47,245 bases of DNA from positions 1-47,245 of the forward strand of contig JAHIUX010000084.1 of the NCBI GenBank assembly GCA_018816765.1, written 5' to 3'. Position numbers and translations under genes: made by a program. The stretch is from Bacteroidota bacterium. Lineage in GTDB: Bacteria; Bacteroidota; Bacteroidia; Bacteroidales; F082. This document shows positions 18,148-26,978 of this stretch, one piece after another. Each line of letters begins with the position of its first letter. Position 1 is the first letter of the stretch. The notes under the pieces are model-generated. The model was not told the DNA's origin. It saw nothing but the letters and a program-made list of their open reading frames with translations, and did not search any database.

Positions 18148-19362
18148 TTAGAAACGATAGGAAAGACCCAAACCTGGGATAGCTGCCGTAGACTTAAATG
18201 TGCCGGAGAAGTTATCTGGTGCATAACTTTTTTCGGCTTTCATACCCGATAGTTGCAGGTAGGAGAGGTCGATAGTCAGGTTTTTCACCGGAGTGACAGA
18301 AAGCCCAAGGGTAAATGCAATGGTGTTCAGGCTGACAGTTTCAGGAGTGAAATAGTCTTCATTGGTTGGGGTCGGGTCGTAGTAACCACCGGCACGCAGA
18401 CAAACCATATCATTGAGCTTATACTGAGCGCCAAAGCGAGGAATAAACGAATCCCTATACAGCCTTGGATTTGATGAGTTGAGCAACTCGCCTTTTTCCT
18501 TGAAGGTGAACTTCAATGAATCATAGGTTCCCCACATCACCCAGTTAAGTTCGAGTGACAGCAACAGTTTGTCAGATGCTTTATATGAAACGCCAAAGTC
18601 AAGGTTTGCAGGGAGAGGCAATGATGCGTCAAACTTATTGTCGGCCGGCAAAGTGTTATACAGTGCCGAAGGCAAAGTAAAGGTGGCATCACCGTCTTTT
18701 ACGTCCATGTTGATTTTTGAGCGATAATCGATGCCGACGGCGAGTTTTTCGGTTGGGGTGAAGTATACGCCAGCATTGAAGCCGATGCTGGCAGCGTTTC
18801 CTTCGAGGGTTGCCTTGCTTGTTGGGCTGTAGTTAAGTCCTTTTTCGATGGTTACCTTGCCGGTAGCATAAACCAGGCCGGCACCAATACCGATTTTGTC
18901 ATTAATTTTATACGCAACTGTTGGCTGGTAAAAAATTGCACGTAAAGCGATGTTCTGAATCAGCAATTTGCCGGCCCAGTTGTCATCCCAAACAGAGGCA
19001 CTGCCATAAGGTGTGTAAATTCCCAGACCAACAACCCATTTGTCATTGATCTTGCCTGCACCATACACATAAAAAGGTGTGCTTGGCTTATTGTCGGTTT
19101 GTGCCTGGTAGTTCGAACCACTTTTCTCAAAAGTTACATTCGAAAGAATGGCGCTGGCTCCCAATGAAAAGTCAAGTTTTTGACTCATCATGGTCAGTGC
19201 TCCTGGATTGTAAAAAATGGAAGAGGATCCCATGTTTAAGGCTGTTCCGGTCAACCCCATACCTGTGTTCTTGTTACCTTGTAAGCGAACCTGATAACCA
19301 CCTGCAAATGCGAAATTTATCGCAAGGGCAGTCATCATCATGGTAAAAATGGTTTTTCTCAT
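18148..19362 (-). CDS. OmpP1/FadL/TodX-family outer membrane transporter
   Basis: This outer-membrane beta-barrel of 404 residues is of the family that carries long-chain fatty acids or aromatic hydrocarbons across the outer membrane. The signal peptide covers about residues 1-20 (ending NFAFA). The family signature follows in the mature N-terminus: GGYQVRLQGNKNTGMGLTG, then SSSIFYNPGALTMM, the region that forms the hatch in FadL. The C-terminus ends in an aromatic residue (GLGLSYRF), as expected for BamA-dependent barrels. The alternating beta pattern continues throughout. Coupling to the SGNH hydrolase gene 18 bases downstream supports lipid-product uptake, but the substrate is inferred. 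Confidence 0.92.
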   Translation of the reverse strand: MRKTIFTMMMTALAINFAFAGGYQVRLQGNKNTGMGLTGTALNMGSSSIFYNPGALTMMSQKLDFSLGASAILSNVTFEKSGSNYQAQTDNKPSTPFYVYGAGKINDKWVVGLGIYTPYGSASVWDDNWAGKLLIQNIALRAIFYQPTVAYKINDKIGIGAGLVYATGKVTIEKGLNYSPTSKATLEGNAASIGFNAGVYFTPTEKLAVGIDYRSKINMDVKDGDATFTLPSALYNTLPADNKFDASLPLPANLDFGVSYKASDKLLLSLELNWVMWGTYDSLKFTFKEKGELLNSSNPRLYRDSFIPRFGAQYKLNDMVCLRAGGYYDPTPTNEDYFTPETVSLNTIAFTLGLSVTPVKNLTIDLSYLQLSGMKAEKSYAPDNFSGTFKSTAAIPGLGLSYRF

Positions 19363-19433
19363 AGATTTGTTTTTTAGATTAAAATCGCTGCAAATTAGTA
19401 AAAAAAGTATTTGAGCAATTAAGTATTTAATTT

Positions 19434-19464
19434 CTACATGCCACCTTGGTAGTTAAGCATGTAG
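19434..19464 (-). repeat. Inverted repeat between the OmpP1 gene and ung
   Basis: CTACATGC (19434-19441) and GCATGTAG (19457-19464) form an 8-bp stem with a 15-base loop, four bases past the ung stop. The minus-strand sequence after it is T- and A-rich but has no clean T tract, so it is at best a weak terminator for ung. Confidence 0.4.
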
Positions 19465-19467
19465 TGT

Positions 19468-20151
19468 TTAATGGTTTAGCGTCCAATCAACAGGAGGCAA
19501 GCCAAGGGATGTGAGGTATGTATTTGTTTGTGAAAAGTGTTTGCAGCCGAAGAATCCGCGTGATGCCGACAGCGGCGAAGGATGTGGCGCCATCAGTACC
19601 AGGTGCTTTTGTGTGTCGATGAGCGAAATTTTTGCCTGGGCATAATTCCCCCACAACAGGAACACAATCCCTGCCCTGTTTTCCGAAACAGACCTGATTG
19701 CTGCATCCGTAAACCGTTCCCATCCTTTCCCCTGATGCGAGCCGGCCATTCCAGCCCTTACCGTCAGGGTCGCATTAAGCAACAATACCCCTGCTTTTGC
19801 CCATGGGCTCAGGTTTCCTGTTGACGGTAAGGGATGCCCCAGGTCGGAACGAATCTCCTTAAAGATATTCTGAAGGCTCGGTGGTGGCTGTACCCTGTCG
19901 GGAACGGAGAAGCACAACCCATGGGCCTGGCCTGGGCCGTGATATGGGTCCTGGCCAAGGATCACTACCTTCACCGATGGCAGTGGCGTAAGGTTGAAGG
20001 CGTTGAAAATATCAGGGCCTGCGGGATACACCGTAAATTGCTTTCGTTCTGCAACAAGGAATTCTTTTAACTGGTCGAAGTAGTCTGCACTGAATTCATT
20101 GGTCAGTGCGCTTTTCCAGCTTTCTTCAATGCTTGGATTAATGGATGTCAT
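19468..20151 (-). CDS. ung: Uracil-DNA glycosylase
   Basis: This enzyme removes uracil from DNA as the first step of base excision repair. The 227-residue length is typical of family 1 UDG. The water-activating loop [19 protein letters not shown] (66-84) holds the catalytic D68, LLLNATLTV (123-131) is the uracil-binding block, and [11 protein letters not shown] (190-200) is the DNA-intercalating loop with catalytic H190. All family 1 signatures are intact. It is monocistronic as far as can be seen and diverges from the small lipoprotein gene across 114 bases. Confidence 0.97.
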   Translation of the reverse strand: MTSINPSIEESWKSALTNEFSADYFDQLKEFLVAERKQFTVYPAGPDIFNAFNLTPLPSVKVVILGQDPYHGPGQAHGLCFSVPDRVQPPPSLQNIFKEIRSDLGHPLPSTGNLSPWAKAGVLLLNATLTVRAGMAGSHQGKGWERFTDAAIRSVSENRAGIVFLLWGNYAQAKISLIDTQKHLVLMAPHPSPLSASRGFFGCKHFSQTNTYLTSLGLPPVDWTLNH

Positions 20152-20265
20152 GGACCCTGTGGTTGATTAATATGCTTTTGATACAATAACTACAAAAAAT
20201 CTTGGTTATTCCAACAAATTCTGTTTTCTTTGTAAAAGAATTATGAATCCTTATCTGGTAAAATT

Positions 20266-20394
20266 ATGAAAAAAATAGTTGTTATTCTATCGGTTATTTT
20301 CATCGCTGGGCTGGTTTTAACCTCTTGCAAATCAACCACCAAATGTGCAGCGTATGGAGAAACAACAAAATTCCAGAAGGAAAGCCGCTATTAG
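20266..20394 (+). CDS. Small lipoprotein of 42 residues
   Basis: A short gene with a complete lipoprotein signal: MKKIVVILSVIFIAGLVLTSC, where LTSC is the lipobox and Cys21 the predicted lipid anchor. The mature part is only 22 residues, with a second Cys (KCAAYGETTKFQKESRY). I rate it as real because a two-Lys n-region, a hydrophobic core and a correctly spaced lipobox are unlikely by chance in so short a frame, and it fills the gap before the next gene. It ends 48 bases before the outer-membrane-type gene at 20443 on the same strand, so the two may be cotranscribed. Short CxxYG-containing lipoproteins occur elsewhere in Bacteroidota as far as I recall; function is unknown. Confidence 0.75.
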   Translation: MKKIVVILSVIFIAGLVLTSCKSTTKCAAYGETTKFQKESRY

Positions 20395-20442
20395 CCGACT
20401 GCCAGATTCCGGCCAGAGAGGGTTTGTTTGGTTAAATTTGCC

Positions 20443-21210
20443 ATGATGCGCTGGATTTTGCCTGCTTGCCTGTGTGTTCTTGTTTTTTTGTGCCTTGTTC
20501 CAATGGCTCAGGCACAGGAAGATGTGCTTTTTGATTCCATCGACAACCAGATTATTTACAGCCACGAACGGGTAGGGACCGTCATCGCCACAAACCTTGG
20601 TCTTGGTGCGGGCTTCCGCAAAGGCATCAATAAAAACGCCTTTAATACCAGGGTGTTATCCTTCGAGTTTGTTTCAATGCGCTCCCCTAAGCAGGTCAAG
20701 GTCATCAATCCTTATTATAACAATGCCAAGCGCTACGTTTACGGAAAGCTGAATGATGTTTTTATGCTACGCGCTTCCTATGGCAATAAAAAACTCCTAA
20801 ACCGAAAACCTTATTGGGGCGGTGTTGAACTCAGGTGGGTGTATGATGGCGGCGCAAGTCTTGCCTTCGAAAAACCCTATTATCTGTTTGTGCGGAAGGT
20901 CTTGGGGAATAATACGGTAGTCATAGAAACTGAGTTGTTCTCGCCTGATATTTCCTGGGATAATATTTACGGGCGTGCTCCTTTCACAAAAGGCTTCAGC
21001 GAACTGAAAGTAATTCCGGGTGTATTTGTCCACACGGGCATCAATGCCGAGTTTGGATATGTGAAAACAAGCATCAAGGCCCTTGAAGCCGGTCTTACCC
21101 TGGAAGCCTTTCCTCAGGGCGTTTCCATCATGGATGATAACCTGAAACAAAAATTCTTTGCGACCTTTTACCTGTCATTCAGCTTCGGCCGACGTTTCAA
21201 CAAATACTGA
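20443..21210 (+). CDS. Predicted outer-membrane-type protein of unknown function
   Basis: A 255-residue exported protein. The signal peptide is MMRWILPACLCVLVFLCLVP through AQAQ. The mature part has alternating hydrophobic and polar beta-strand patterns with many Tyr and Phe, and the end reads FATFYLSFSFGRRFNKY, which resembles a final barrel strand, though it is not a standard aromatic C-terminus. A small eight- to ten-strand outer-membrane barrel is plausible. No enzymatic motif is visible. ATG 20443 or 20446 both work; an upstream TTG at 20428 is unlikely. It is probably in one unit with the 42-residue lipoprotein gene. Confidence 0.75.
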   Translation: MMRWILPACLCVLVFLCLVPMAQAQEDVLFDSIDNQIIYSHERVGTVIATNLGLGAGFRKGINKNAFNTRVLSFEFVSMRSPKQVKVINPYYNNAKRYVYGKLNDVFMLRASYGNKKLLNRKPYWGGVELRWVYDGGASLAFEKPYYLFVRKVLGNNTVVIETELFSPDISWDNIYGRAPFTKGFSELKVIPGVFVHTGINAEFGYVKTSIKALEAGLTLEAFPQGVSIMDDNLKQKFFATFYLSFSFGRRFNKY

Positions 21211-21420
21211 GTCAGTGTATTTATTCCTTAAACCTGGCAAACGGCTTCATCGGCTTCCTTAATCGAATACTTTCGGTTTATTTCCAATTGTAAATAATAT
21301 AATCCACCCACCTTTTCTGGCTGTGTATTGATTTGGCACGAACACCCTTGCAGACGAACAATGCTTTATCGAAATATTTCTACCGGCCTGCATGCCTGCC
21401 TATCCCAACAGTTTGTTTGC

Positions 21421-21453
21421 AAAAAAAAATGAGGCTGCTTTGCAGCAGCCTCA
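21421..21453 (-). terminator. Rho-independent terminator after the nested-propeller T9SS gene
   Basis: TGAGGCTGCT (21430-21439) and AGCAGCCTCA (21444-21453) form a perfect 10-bp stem with a 4-base loop. On the minus strand it is followed by nine T (21429-21421). It lies 24 bases after the stop at 21478 and ends the two-gene T9SS cargo unit. Confidence 0.93.
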
Positions 21454-21477
21454 TCCTGATCTTTCATTGTGCGATAT

Positions 21478-23751
21478 TTATTCAATAATCAGTCGTTTGG
21501 TGTAGGCTGCACTGCCTTCATGCAGGCGAATGAGGTACATGCCTTTTGGTAGGCTGGTCAGGTCGAGCCTGGCTTTTCCTTCGTTGCCAAATGCCTGATG
21601 CTGTTGTTCAAACACCTTGCTTCCGGTAAGATTATACACCTCAACGGTAAAGTAAGGTGATGAGACATTGCGCAGGCTCATGCTGAAGACACCGGTACCT
21701 GGATTTGGGTAAACGCTGAAAATTTCATTTTCTGTTGTTTCACCGATCCCGGTTTCACCTGTGGTAACGAAGCTTCTTACCTGGCTCCAATTGGTTGAAT
21801 CGAGACCTTGGATGGCTTTCACGCGCCAGTAATAGCTGGTGTTTTTGTCGAGCAGGTAAATGGTCTGATAGAGTGGGGTAGTGGTGAGTTCTGTCTGGGC
21901 ATCAGCAAAGCCAGTGTCTTTGCCAAACTGGATCATATACTTTTCAGTTCCCTTGATACCCTGCCAGGTAAACCGTGGAAGGCGGGTAACATCGGTTGCC
22001 TGGTGTGCTGGTTCGGTTAGGCTTACTGCGTTAGCGGTAGAGAATTTCCTTGCATCAGACCATGAAGAAACATCCTGTGCGTGCCGTGCATTTACGCGCC
22101 AAAAGTAATCTTTACTGAACAGCAAGCCATCAAAGCGATATTCAGCTGCTGTTGATTCAAAGTATTGTGGATCAGTAAAATCGGCATCCATTGATAACTG
22201 GATTGAATATTTTGCCACACCACTGATGGCTTGCCATTTTGCCAATGTGTCGAGCGAAATATTGGTTGCATTGTTTGCGGGTGACACCAGTGTAGGCTTG
22301 GAAATTACTATAAATGAACTTGCAGGCGACCAATCAGAGGTGGCGGCAGCATGTTTTGCCCTGACCCTGAAATAATGTGCCTGTCCGAAGAGCAGGTTGC
22401 CCAGTTTAAACTCGAGGATATCGCCAGGAGTGGAATAGCTTTTCAAGTACGGACTGTCAAAGCCTTCGCCCTGGAATGCAATCAGGGAGCCGGCATTGCC
22501 AACGAGGTAGCCACTCGATTCAGTTGAAAAATGAATGCCATAGAGGGTTTCTGTGGTTCCACTGGCAAGTGCCTGCCATACCAACCCGTTGAAATACAGC
22601 AAGGTGCCATTGTTTCCAACGATATAGCCATTTTGATCATTAACGAAGCAAACACCTTGCAAATCTCGTGGAGGTGATCCAAAGGTTTGTTCTGACCAGC
22701 TGCCATTCCAGCTAAAAATACGACCTGCTTTGGCAGCAACCCATACCTTGTTCGATGCGGTGACCCATACATCATTCATGTCCCTGTTCGAATAGGTGCC
22801 GGCAGTCCAGCTGGTTCCATCGAAATGGGTATAATTTCCGGTTTTACCAACAGCCCAAATGTTGTTTGCGCTGTTTCCATGAATTGAAAACAAGTCAAGT
22901 GTAACACCTGATGTAACTGGTGTCCAATCAGTTCCGTCGAAATGAAGCAGTTTTCCTGCGCTTCCGGCTGCATAACCGTTTGTTGCTGAGGTAAAATAAA
23001 CACCATTGAGTGCCGTGGTCAGGCCTGAAGTTTGTGCAGTGAATTCGGTACCATTATAATACAGGATGGTTCCTCCGTCGCCAACGACCCATCCATTGTT
23101 TGCATCAACAAAATAAACATCGAACAGGTTGGAGGTGGTAATGTCTGAAAGCACGGTATATGCACCATTGGCTTTCTGAACGATTACGCCATTGTCACCA
23201 ACGAACCATGCATTGTCAGCATCAACTTCGAACACATCGTTGAGCTTTGAGCTAACGATGCCGGCAAGAGGTTTCCAGCTGTACGAAGTGTCAACCTGAA
23301 TGTCGTAACCGGTGATGCCGGTAAGCACTTTCCATTTCAACACCGGATCAGGACTGACCACGGCAAGGTTTCCCGGGCTTTCGATCAATACGGTGGTGAT
23401 CACTGTAAATGACCATGAAACTGACCAATCGCTTACACCAAGGTCATCGATGGCCCTGACGCGCCAATAATACACATGACCGAAAAGCAGGTTGCTCATC
23501 TTCATGGAAGTGATACTGGTGCGCGGAAAAGTGGTGGCGCTTGTAAAATCCGGATTTTCTGCCAATTGAACTTCATATTGGATTTCTATTCCTTCGCCGG
23601 TTACTGCCAGCCAGTCGAGCAACACATCAGGTGACTGTTCGATGGCTTCGCTTACTGGTGCTTTCAATTCAGGTGCATAGATACGGCTTTGCGCCTTGGC
23701 GCTAAGTCCGAAGATGAAGAGGATTGATAAAGCAAAGAGTATTTTTTTCAT
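21478..23751 (-). CDS. T9SS-sorted protein with Fn3-like modules and a nested seven-blade propeller
   Basis: A 757-residue secreted protein. The signal peptide is residues 1-20 (ending AKA). The first Fn3-like module spans about 25-118. A second begins at about 121 but is interrupted at about 160 by seven repeats of 38-39 residues (about 165-430), each with a W/Y-x-x-G-x-x-G core: at 182, 221, 260, 299, 337, 376 and 415. This is a YCF48/BNR-like propeller. The rest of module 2 resumes at about 432-483, followed by two more Fn3-like modules (about 487-670). A T9SS type A domain (VYPNPGTGVFSMSL, ending RLIIE) closes the protein. It lies 46 bases after the sortilin-like gene and is followed by a strong terminator. 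Adhesion or ligand binding is a guess. Confidence 0.87.
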   Translation of the reverse strand: MKKILFALSILFIFGLSAKAQSRIYAPELKAPVSEAIEQSPDVLLDWLAVTGEGIEIQYEVQLAENPDFTSATTFPRTSITSMKMSNLLFGHVYYWRVRAIDDLGVSDWSVSWSFTVITTVLIESPGNLAVVSPDPVLKWKVLTGITGYDIQVDTSYSWKPLAGIVSSKLNDVFEVDADNAWFVGDNGVIVQKANGAYTVLSDITTSNLFDVYFVDANNGWVVGDGGTILYYNGTEFTAQTSGLTTALNGVYFTSATNGYAAGSAGKLLHFDGTDWTPVTSGVTLDLFSIHGNSANNIWAVGKTGNYTHFDGTSWTAGTYSNRDMNDVWVTASNKVWVAAKAGRIFSWNGSWSEQTFGSPPRDLQGVCFVNDQNGYIVGNNGTLLYFNGLVWQALASGTTETLYGIHFSTESSGYLVGNAGSLIAFQGEGFDSPYLKSYSTPGDILEFKLGNLLFGQAHYFRVRAKHAAATSDWSPASSFIVISKPTLVSPANNATNISLDTLAKWQAISGVAKYSIQLSMDADFTDPQYFESTAAEYRFDGLLFSKDYFWRVNARHAQDVSSWSDARKFSTANAVSLTEPAHQATDVTRLPRFTWQGIKGTEKYMIQFGKDTGFADAQTELTTTPLYQTIYLLDKNTSYYWRVKAIQGLDSTNWSQVRSFVTTGETGIGETTENEIFSVYPNPGTGVFSMSLRNVSSPYFTVEVYNLTGSKVFEQQHQAFGNEGKARLDLTSLPKGMYLIRLHEGSAAYTKRLIIE

Positions 23752-23797
23752 GTCGCTTAATTTTTTTGTTGTGTTAATTCATCCTGTTAATCAGTGG

Positions 23798-26722
23798 TTA
23801 ATACCTGAGAAATTTGGTAGTACCTACCTGATTGCCACAACGGATGCTTAAAATGTAGGCACCATTGCTCAGGCCTTCGGTCGGAATGCTTAATTGCTGC
23901 ATTCCTGAACCAAGTTGACCAATGGATGCTGAGCGGATCATTTTTCCTGTCAGGTCATATATCTGATAACTAACCTGGTTGCTGCCCTTAAGTTCGAAAG
24001 CAACATTGGCTGATTCGCGCACCGGGTTGGGATAAATCGTTACCTTAAAGTTGTCGGCTGATGCAAGCGGAGTTTCATCGATTCCAACAGGTTTTCTGAA
24101 GTTATTGCACCTGTAAAGACCACGTCCGTATGTTGCAGCGTACAGGATGCCAAGGTTGTTTGTGCCTGGATAAGTGACAACGAGGGTGTCAACATTGATC
24201 AGCTGGATTGTGTCAGCTGATTTGTTGATATACTGTTGTTTAAGATCGAAAACTGGGATGTTGCTGAGGTCACTTGCTTCGGTATACCAGTTTGGTGAGC
24301 TGATGTTGTCGGTGATGAAGATCCCTTGCTCAGTTCCGATGATGACCTTTGATGGGTCGGACATTTCGATTACAGATGCATACACTGGCATCTTCGGCAA
24401 ATTGCCTTGCTTGCTTGTAAATGTCGGGTTCGCTGAGAGGGCATTGTTGCTCATATAAACATAGTCGTTATTACCATAGTTTGCCAGGGTAATGACCACA
24501 TTGTTAGGGTTTTTAGGATCAACTGACACCGAAGTGATGGCCTGAGAAATCGGGGTTGAAGTACCGGGTAGGTTAATTACGATTTCCTTGGTCGAGATGA
24601 TGCAATCAGGACTGTTCACGTCAGCCCTTGCGTAGTTATAGGCCAGGGCGATGTTTGAAACCCGGAACAGCTTACCATTGCGCATGCCCACGAAAACGTG
24701 GTTGGCATCAGCGCTGTAAGCCATTGACTGCGGGATGCCTGAAAATCCGACCGAAGTATTGGCGATTTCAAACCATTCAGGGGTTTTCGAAAAGGTGAGA
24801 AACTCCTTGGTCATCCATAAGCGGTTGGCAACAGCAATGAAGAGCTTTGTTGCAACAATATCCTTCACTGCGATGGAATCACCAGCTTCGAGGCTGTGGT
24901 TAGCCGGAAGGGTATAGTAAAAGGGATGATCAAAGTTGTGGCTTCTTACCTTGATGACAGAACCGCCGGCATAGCTTTTTCTGGCATGGAAATAAACTGT
25001 ATCACGGCTGTTTTGATCTTCATAACTTTCCCAGAGGGCGATGGGTGTTTGGAAAGCCTGTGTGTTGAGCATGTTTCCGCCAAGGAACTGGGTCGAAAAT
25101 GTAAAGGCCAGGTCCTCTGAACGCCTCATCTGTCCGGCTGTTGAGCTCATTACAATGGCTTCGGGATTTATAGTAGACATCACACAGGGGCCGCCATGGC
25201 CATTGTTGAAAAAGCCACCCTGGAACCAAAGTTCTGATCCTTGTTTGGTGGTGTTGCCAAGTCCTGAAATATAGATTGAGCCCTGATCCTGCGCGCCGCC
25301 AAGTACCTTGTTTTCTCCTCCGGAAGGGGCCACAGTGTAGAACTGAGTAGAAATCATGTTGCGGTTGCTGGCTGTGAAGGTGTATTCATCGCCATTAACA
25401 ATTCCGCTGTGAACACCACCATCAGTGCTTACAAAAAATGCATTGTTCTGATTTGGCACGAACACCAGGTCTTGTTGTCCGATGTGAACGTAACCCGGGA
25501 AAATGGAATTTACATCACCACGTGATTTGGTATCCCATGAATAATATCCGCCTTCGACAATTTTACGTCCCTGCCAGAGATTGACTCCGCCAACAATAAT
25601 GCGGTAAGGATCATCCGGGAAAACCGTAATGCCGTTATTGTAGTTTCCGCGTTGCTGAAAAATATTGACCGTGTTGGTGGCTGGTAAAATAACTTCCCAG
25701 GTAAAGCCTTTATTTTCTGATTTGTAGATACCAATGTGGATGCCAATGTTGTCAACAAGTGCAGCATACATGACATTTGGTGCGGATGGGGCAATGGCCA
25801 ATTCAAGGCGGGTCACGCTGGCATTGGGTAAGGTGGTGTCGCTTCCGGTTGAGTAATTGACAAATGCATTCTCAGCGCCGTCGGCCGAAACATAGCATTT
25901 GTTGGCAACTGAAGCTACTACTGTTCCGTCGCTGCCTACCTTCACGCAGCTGGCGTTGTCAGTAAGGTCAGCACCTGCATCATCTTTGGCGAAACTCCAA
26001 GAAGCGCCACTGTCATCGCTGTAGCGTAAACCACCGTTTGTGGCAGCATAAATACGGCTGCTTTGCATGTCAACGGCAAGCTCGTTGATGAACGCCCAGG
26101 GCGAAAGGTTGTCGTTTGCTGCAGGTTGTGTGCCCGGAATGACAGTGAAATTTTCACCATCAGTCGAAGTGAAGATTCCTTCACCCATCAGGCCTGTTGT
26201 GTAGGCCAGATCGCCGAACACACTGTATTTTTGCGCTTCGAAGCCATCACCGGTGCCAACAAAGATATCTCCGTTTGGCAATTGAACCATGGAGCTCACC
26301 TGTATATTGGTGCTTCCAAGGTGATGCCAGGTGATTCCCTGGTTTTGTGTCCTGAAAATACCGCCACCTGCGCTGCCAACCAATATTGTTTGCGCACTTG
26401 CATCCTTGTTGTCAAACAATATCGCTTTTGTTTTCCCGCCGAAATTGTCAGGACCCAACGAAAACCAATTCAAGGCTTCGTCAGAACCCCGCACACTTCC
26501 CATGGCATTGGCCGCTGCTTTTGCCTTCATCACATCCTCCGGAGCAATAAGTCCGGTGTGCTGATTGGCTTTTAGACTGTTCAGATAATCATCTGCTGAT
26601 GGAAATTCATTGTTTCGCGGAGTATACTTTTGGCCTTCAGCTGGATCAGTGGAGCTGACAAACACTGAGGCTAAAAGCATGGTTACCAAAAGAAAACTAA
26701 ACGGTAAAAATCCTTTTTTCAT
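23798..26722 (-). CDS. T9SS-sorted protein with BNR/sortilin-type propeller
   Basis: A 974-residue secreted protein. The signal peptide is about residues 1-24. The bulk is a beta-propeller with Asp-box-like turns, for example RTQNQGITWHH, YSDDSGASWSF, KSENKGFTWEV and VSTDGGVHSG. This matches the VPS10/sortilin- and BNR-repeat proteins often labelled glycosyl hydrolase; no sialidase arginine triad is evident, so I do not call an enzyme. The final 80 residues are a T9SS type A domain (IYPNPVRESANVAFEL, ending TTKFLRY). It precedes the nested-propeller gene by 46 bases and is probably cotranscribed with it. A good promoter-like pair lies about 140 bases upstream. Confidence 0.86.
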   Translation of the reverse strand: MKKGFLPFSFLLVTMLLASVFVSSTDPAEGQKYTPRNNEFPSADDYLNSLKANQHTGLIAPEDVMKAKAAANAMGSVRGSDEALNWFSLGPDNFGGKTKAILFDNKDASAQTILVGSAGGGIFRTQNQGITWHHLGSTNIQVSSMVQLPNGDIFVGTGDGFEAQKYSVFGDLAYTTGLMGEGIFTSTDGENFTVIPGTQPAANDNLSPWAFINELAVDMQSSRIYAATNGGLRYSDDSGASWSFAKDDAGADLTDNASCVKVGSDGTVVASVANKCYVSADGAENAFVNYSTGSDTTLPNASVTRLELAIAPSAPNVMYAALVDNIGIHIGIYKSENKGFTWEVILPATNTVNIFQQRGNYNNGITVFPDDPYRIIVGGVNLWQGRKIVEGGYYSWDTKSRGDVNSIFPGYVHIGQQDLVFVPNQNNAFFVSTDGGVHSGIVNGDEYTFTASNRNMISTQFYTVAPSGGENKVLGGAQDQGSIYISGLGNTTKQGSELWFQGGFFNNGHGGPCVMSTINPEAIVMSSTAGQMRRSEDLAFTFSTQFLGGNMLNTQAFQTPIALWESYEDQNSRDTVYFHARKSYAGGSVIKVRSHNFDHPFYYTLPANHSLEAGDSIAVKDIVATKLFIAVANRLWMTKEFLTFSKTPEWFEIANTSVGFSGIPQSMAYSADANHVFVGMRNGKLFRVSNIALAYNYARADVNSPDCIISTKEIVINLPGTSTPISQAITSVSVDPKNPNNVVITLANYGNNDYVYMSNNALSANPTFTSKQGNLPKMPVYASVIEMSDPSKVIIGTEQGIFITDNISSPNWYTEASDLSNIPVFDLKQQYINKSADTIQLINVDTLVVTYPGTNNLGILYAATYGRGLYRCNNFRKPVGIDETPLASADNFKVTIYPNPVRESANVAFELKGSNQVSYQIYDLTGKMIRSASIGQLGSGMQQLSIPTEGLSNGAYILSIRCGNQVGTTKFLRY

Positions 26723-26862
26723 ATCATGTAATTTTGATTATATTTCAGTTGCACTTGCGCTAAAATAGTGGCACAAGTTACAGTTTTTATTCAGACCTGC
26801 AACAAAGAAATGTTCATTTTATTTAACATTAATTAACAGTGATTGGTTATCAACCGGGTAAG

Positions 26863-26892
26863 CAAAGATACGGCTATTCACCGTGTTTTCAA
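26863..26892 (-). promoter_or_regulatory. Candidate promoter for the two-gene T9SS propeller unit
   Basis: On the minus strand TTG (26892-26890) is followed after 19 bases by TATCTTTG (26870-26863), an exact fit to TTG-N19-TAnnTTTG. The start would lie about 135 bases upstream of the ATG at 26722, implying a long leader. Confidence 0.5.
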
Positions 26893-26914
26893 GTGGCTTT
26901 CAGTTATCGGTAAT

Positions 26915-26958
26915 CCATGCAAAGTTATTGGCATATCGGCATCAACATAATTGCATGG
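26915..26958. repeat. Long-stem inverted repeat downstream of the Bat operon
   Basis: CCATGCAA (26915-26922) and TTGCATGG (26951-26958) pair perfectly. After a two-base bulge, TTAT (26925-26928) pairs with ATAA (26947-26950). It lies 20 bases past the stop of the last Bat-operon gene and upstream of the T9SS promoter. There is no T tract, so it could be an RNA 3-prime-end structure or a protein site; this is uncertain. Confidence 0.4.
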
Positions 26959-26978
26959 GGCACCGCTGAAAAATGGGC

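Noticed and set aside
23798-26722. Sialidase or glycosyl hydrolase for the large BNR-type protein
   Set aside because: Asp-box-like turns are present, but no catalytic Arg triad or nucleophile Tyr/Glu set can be pointed out, so only a propeller fold is called.
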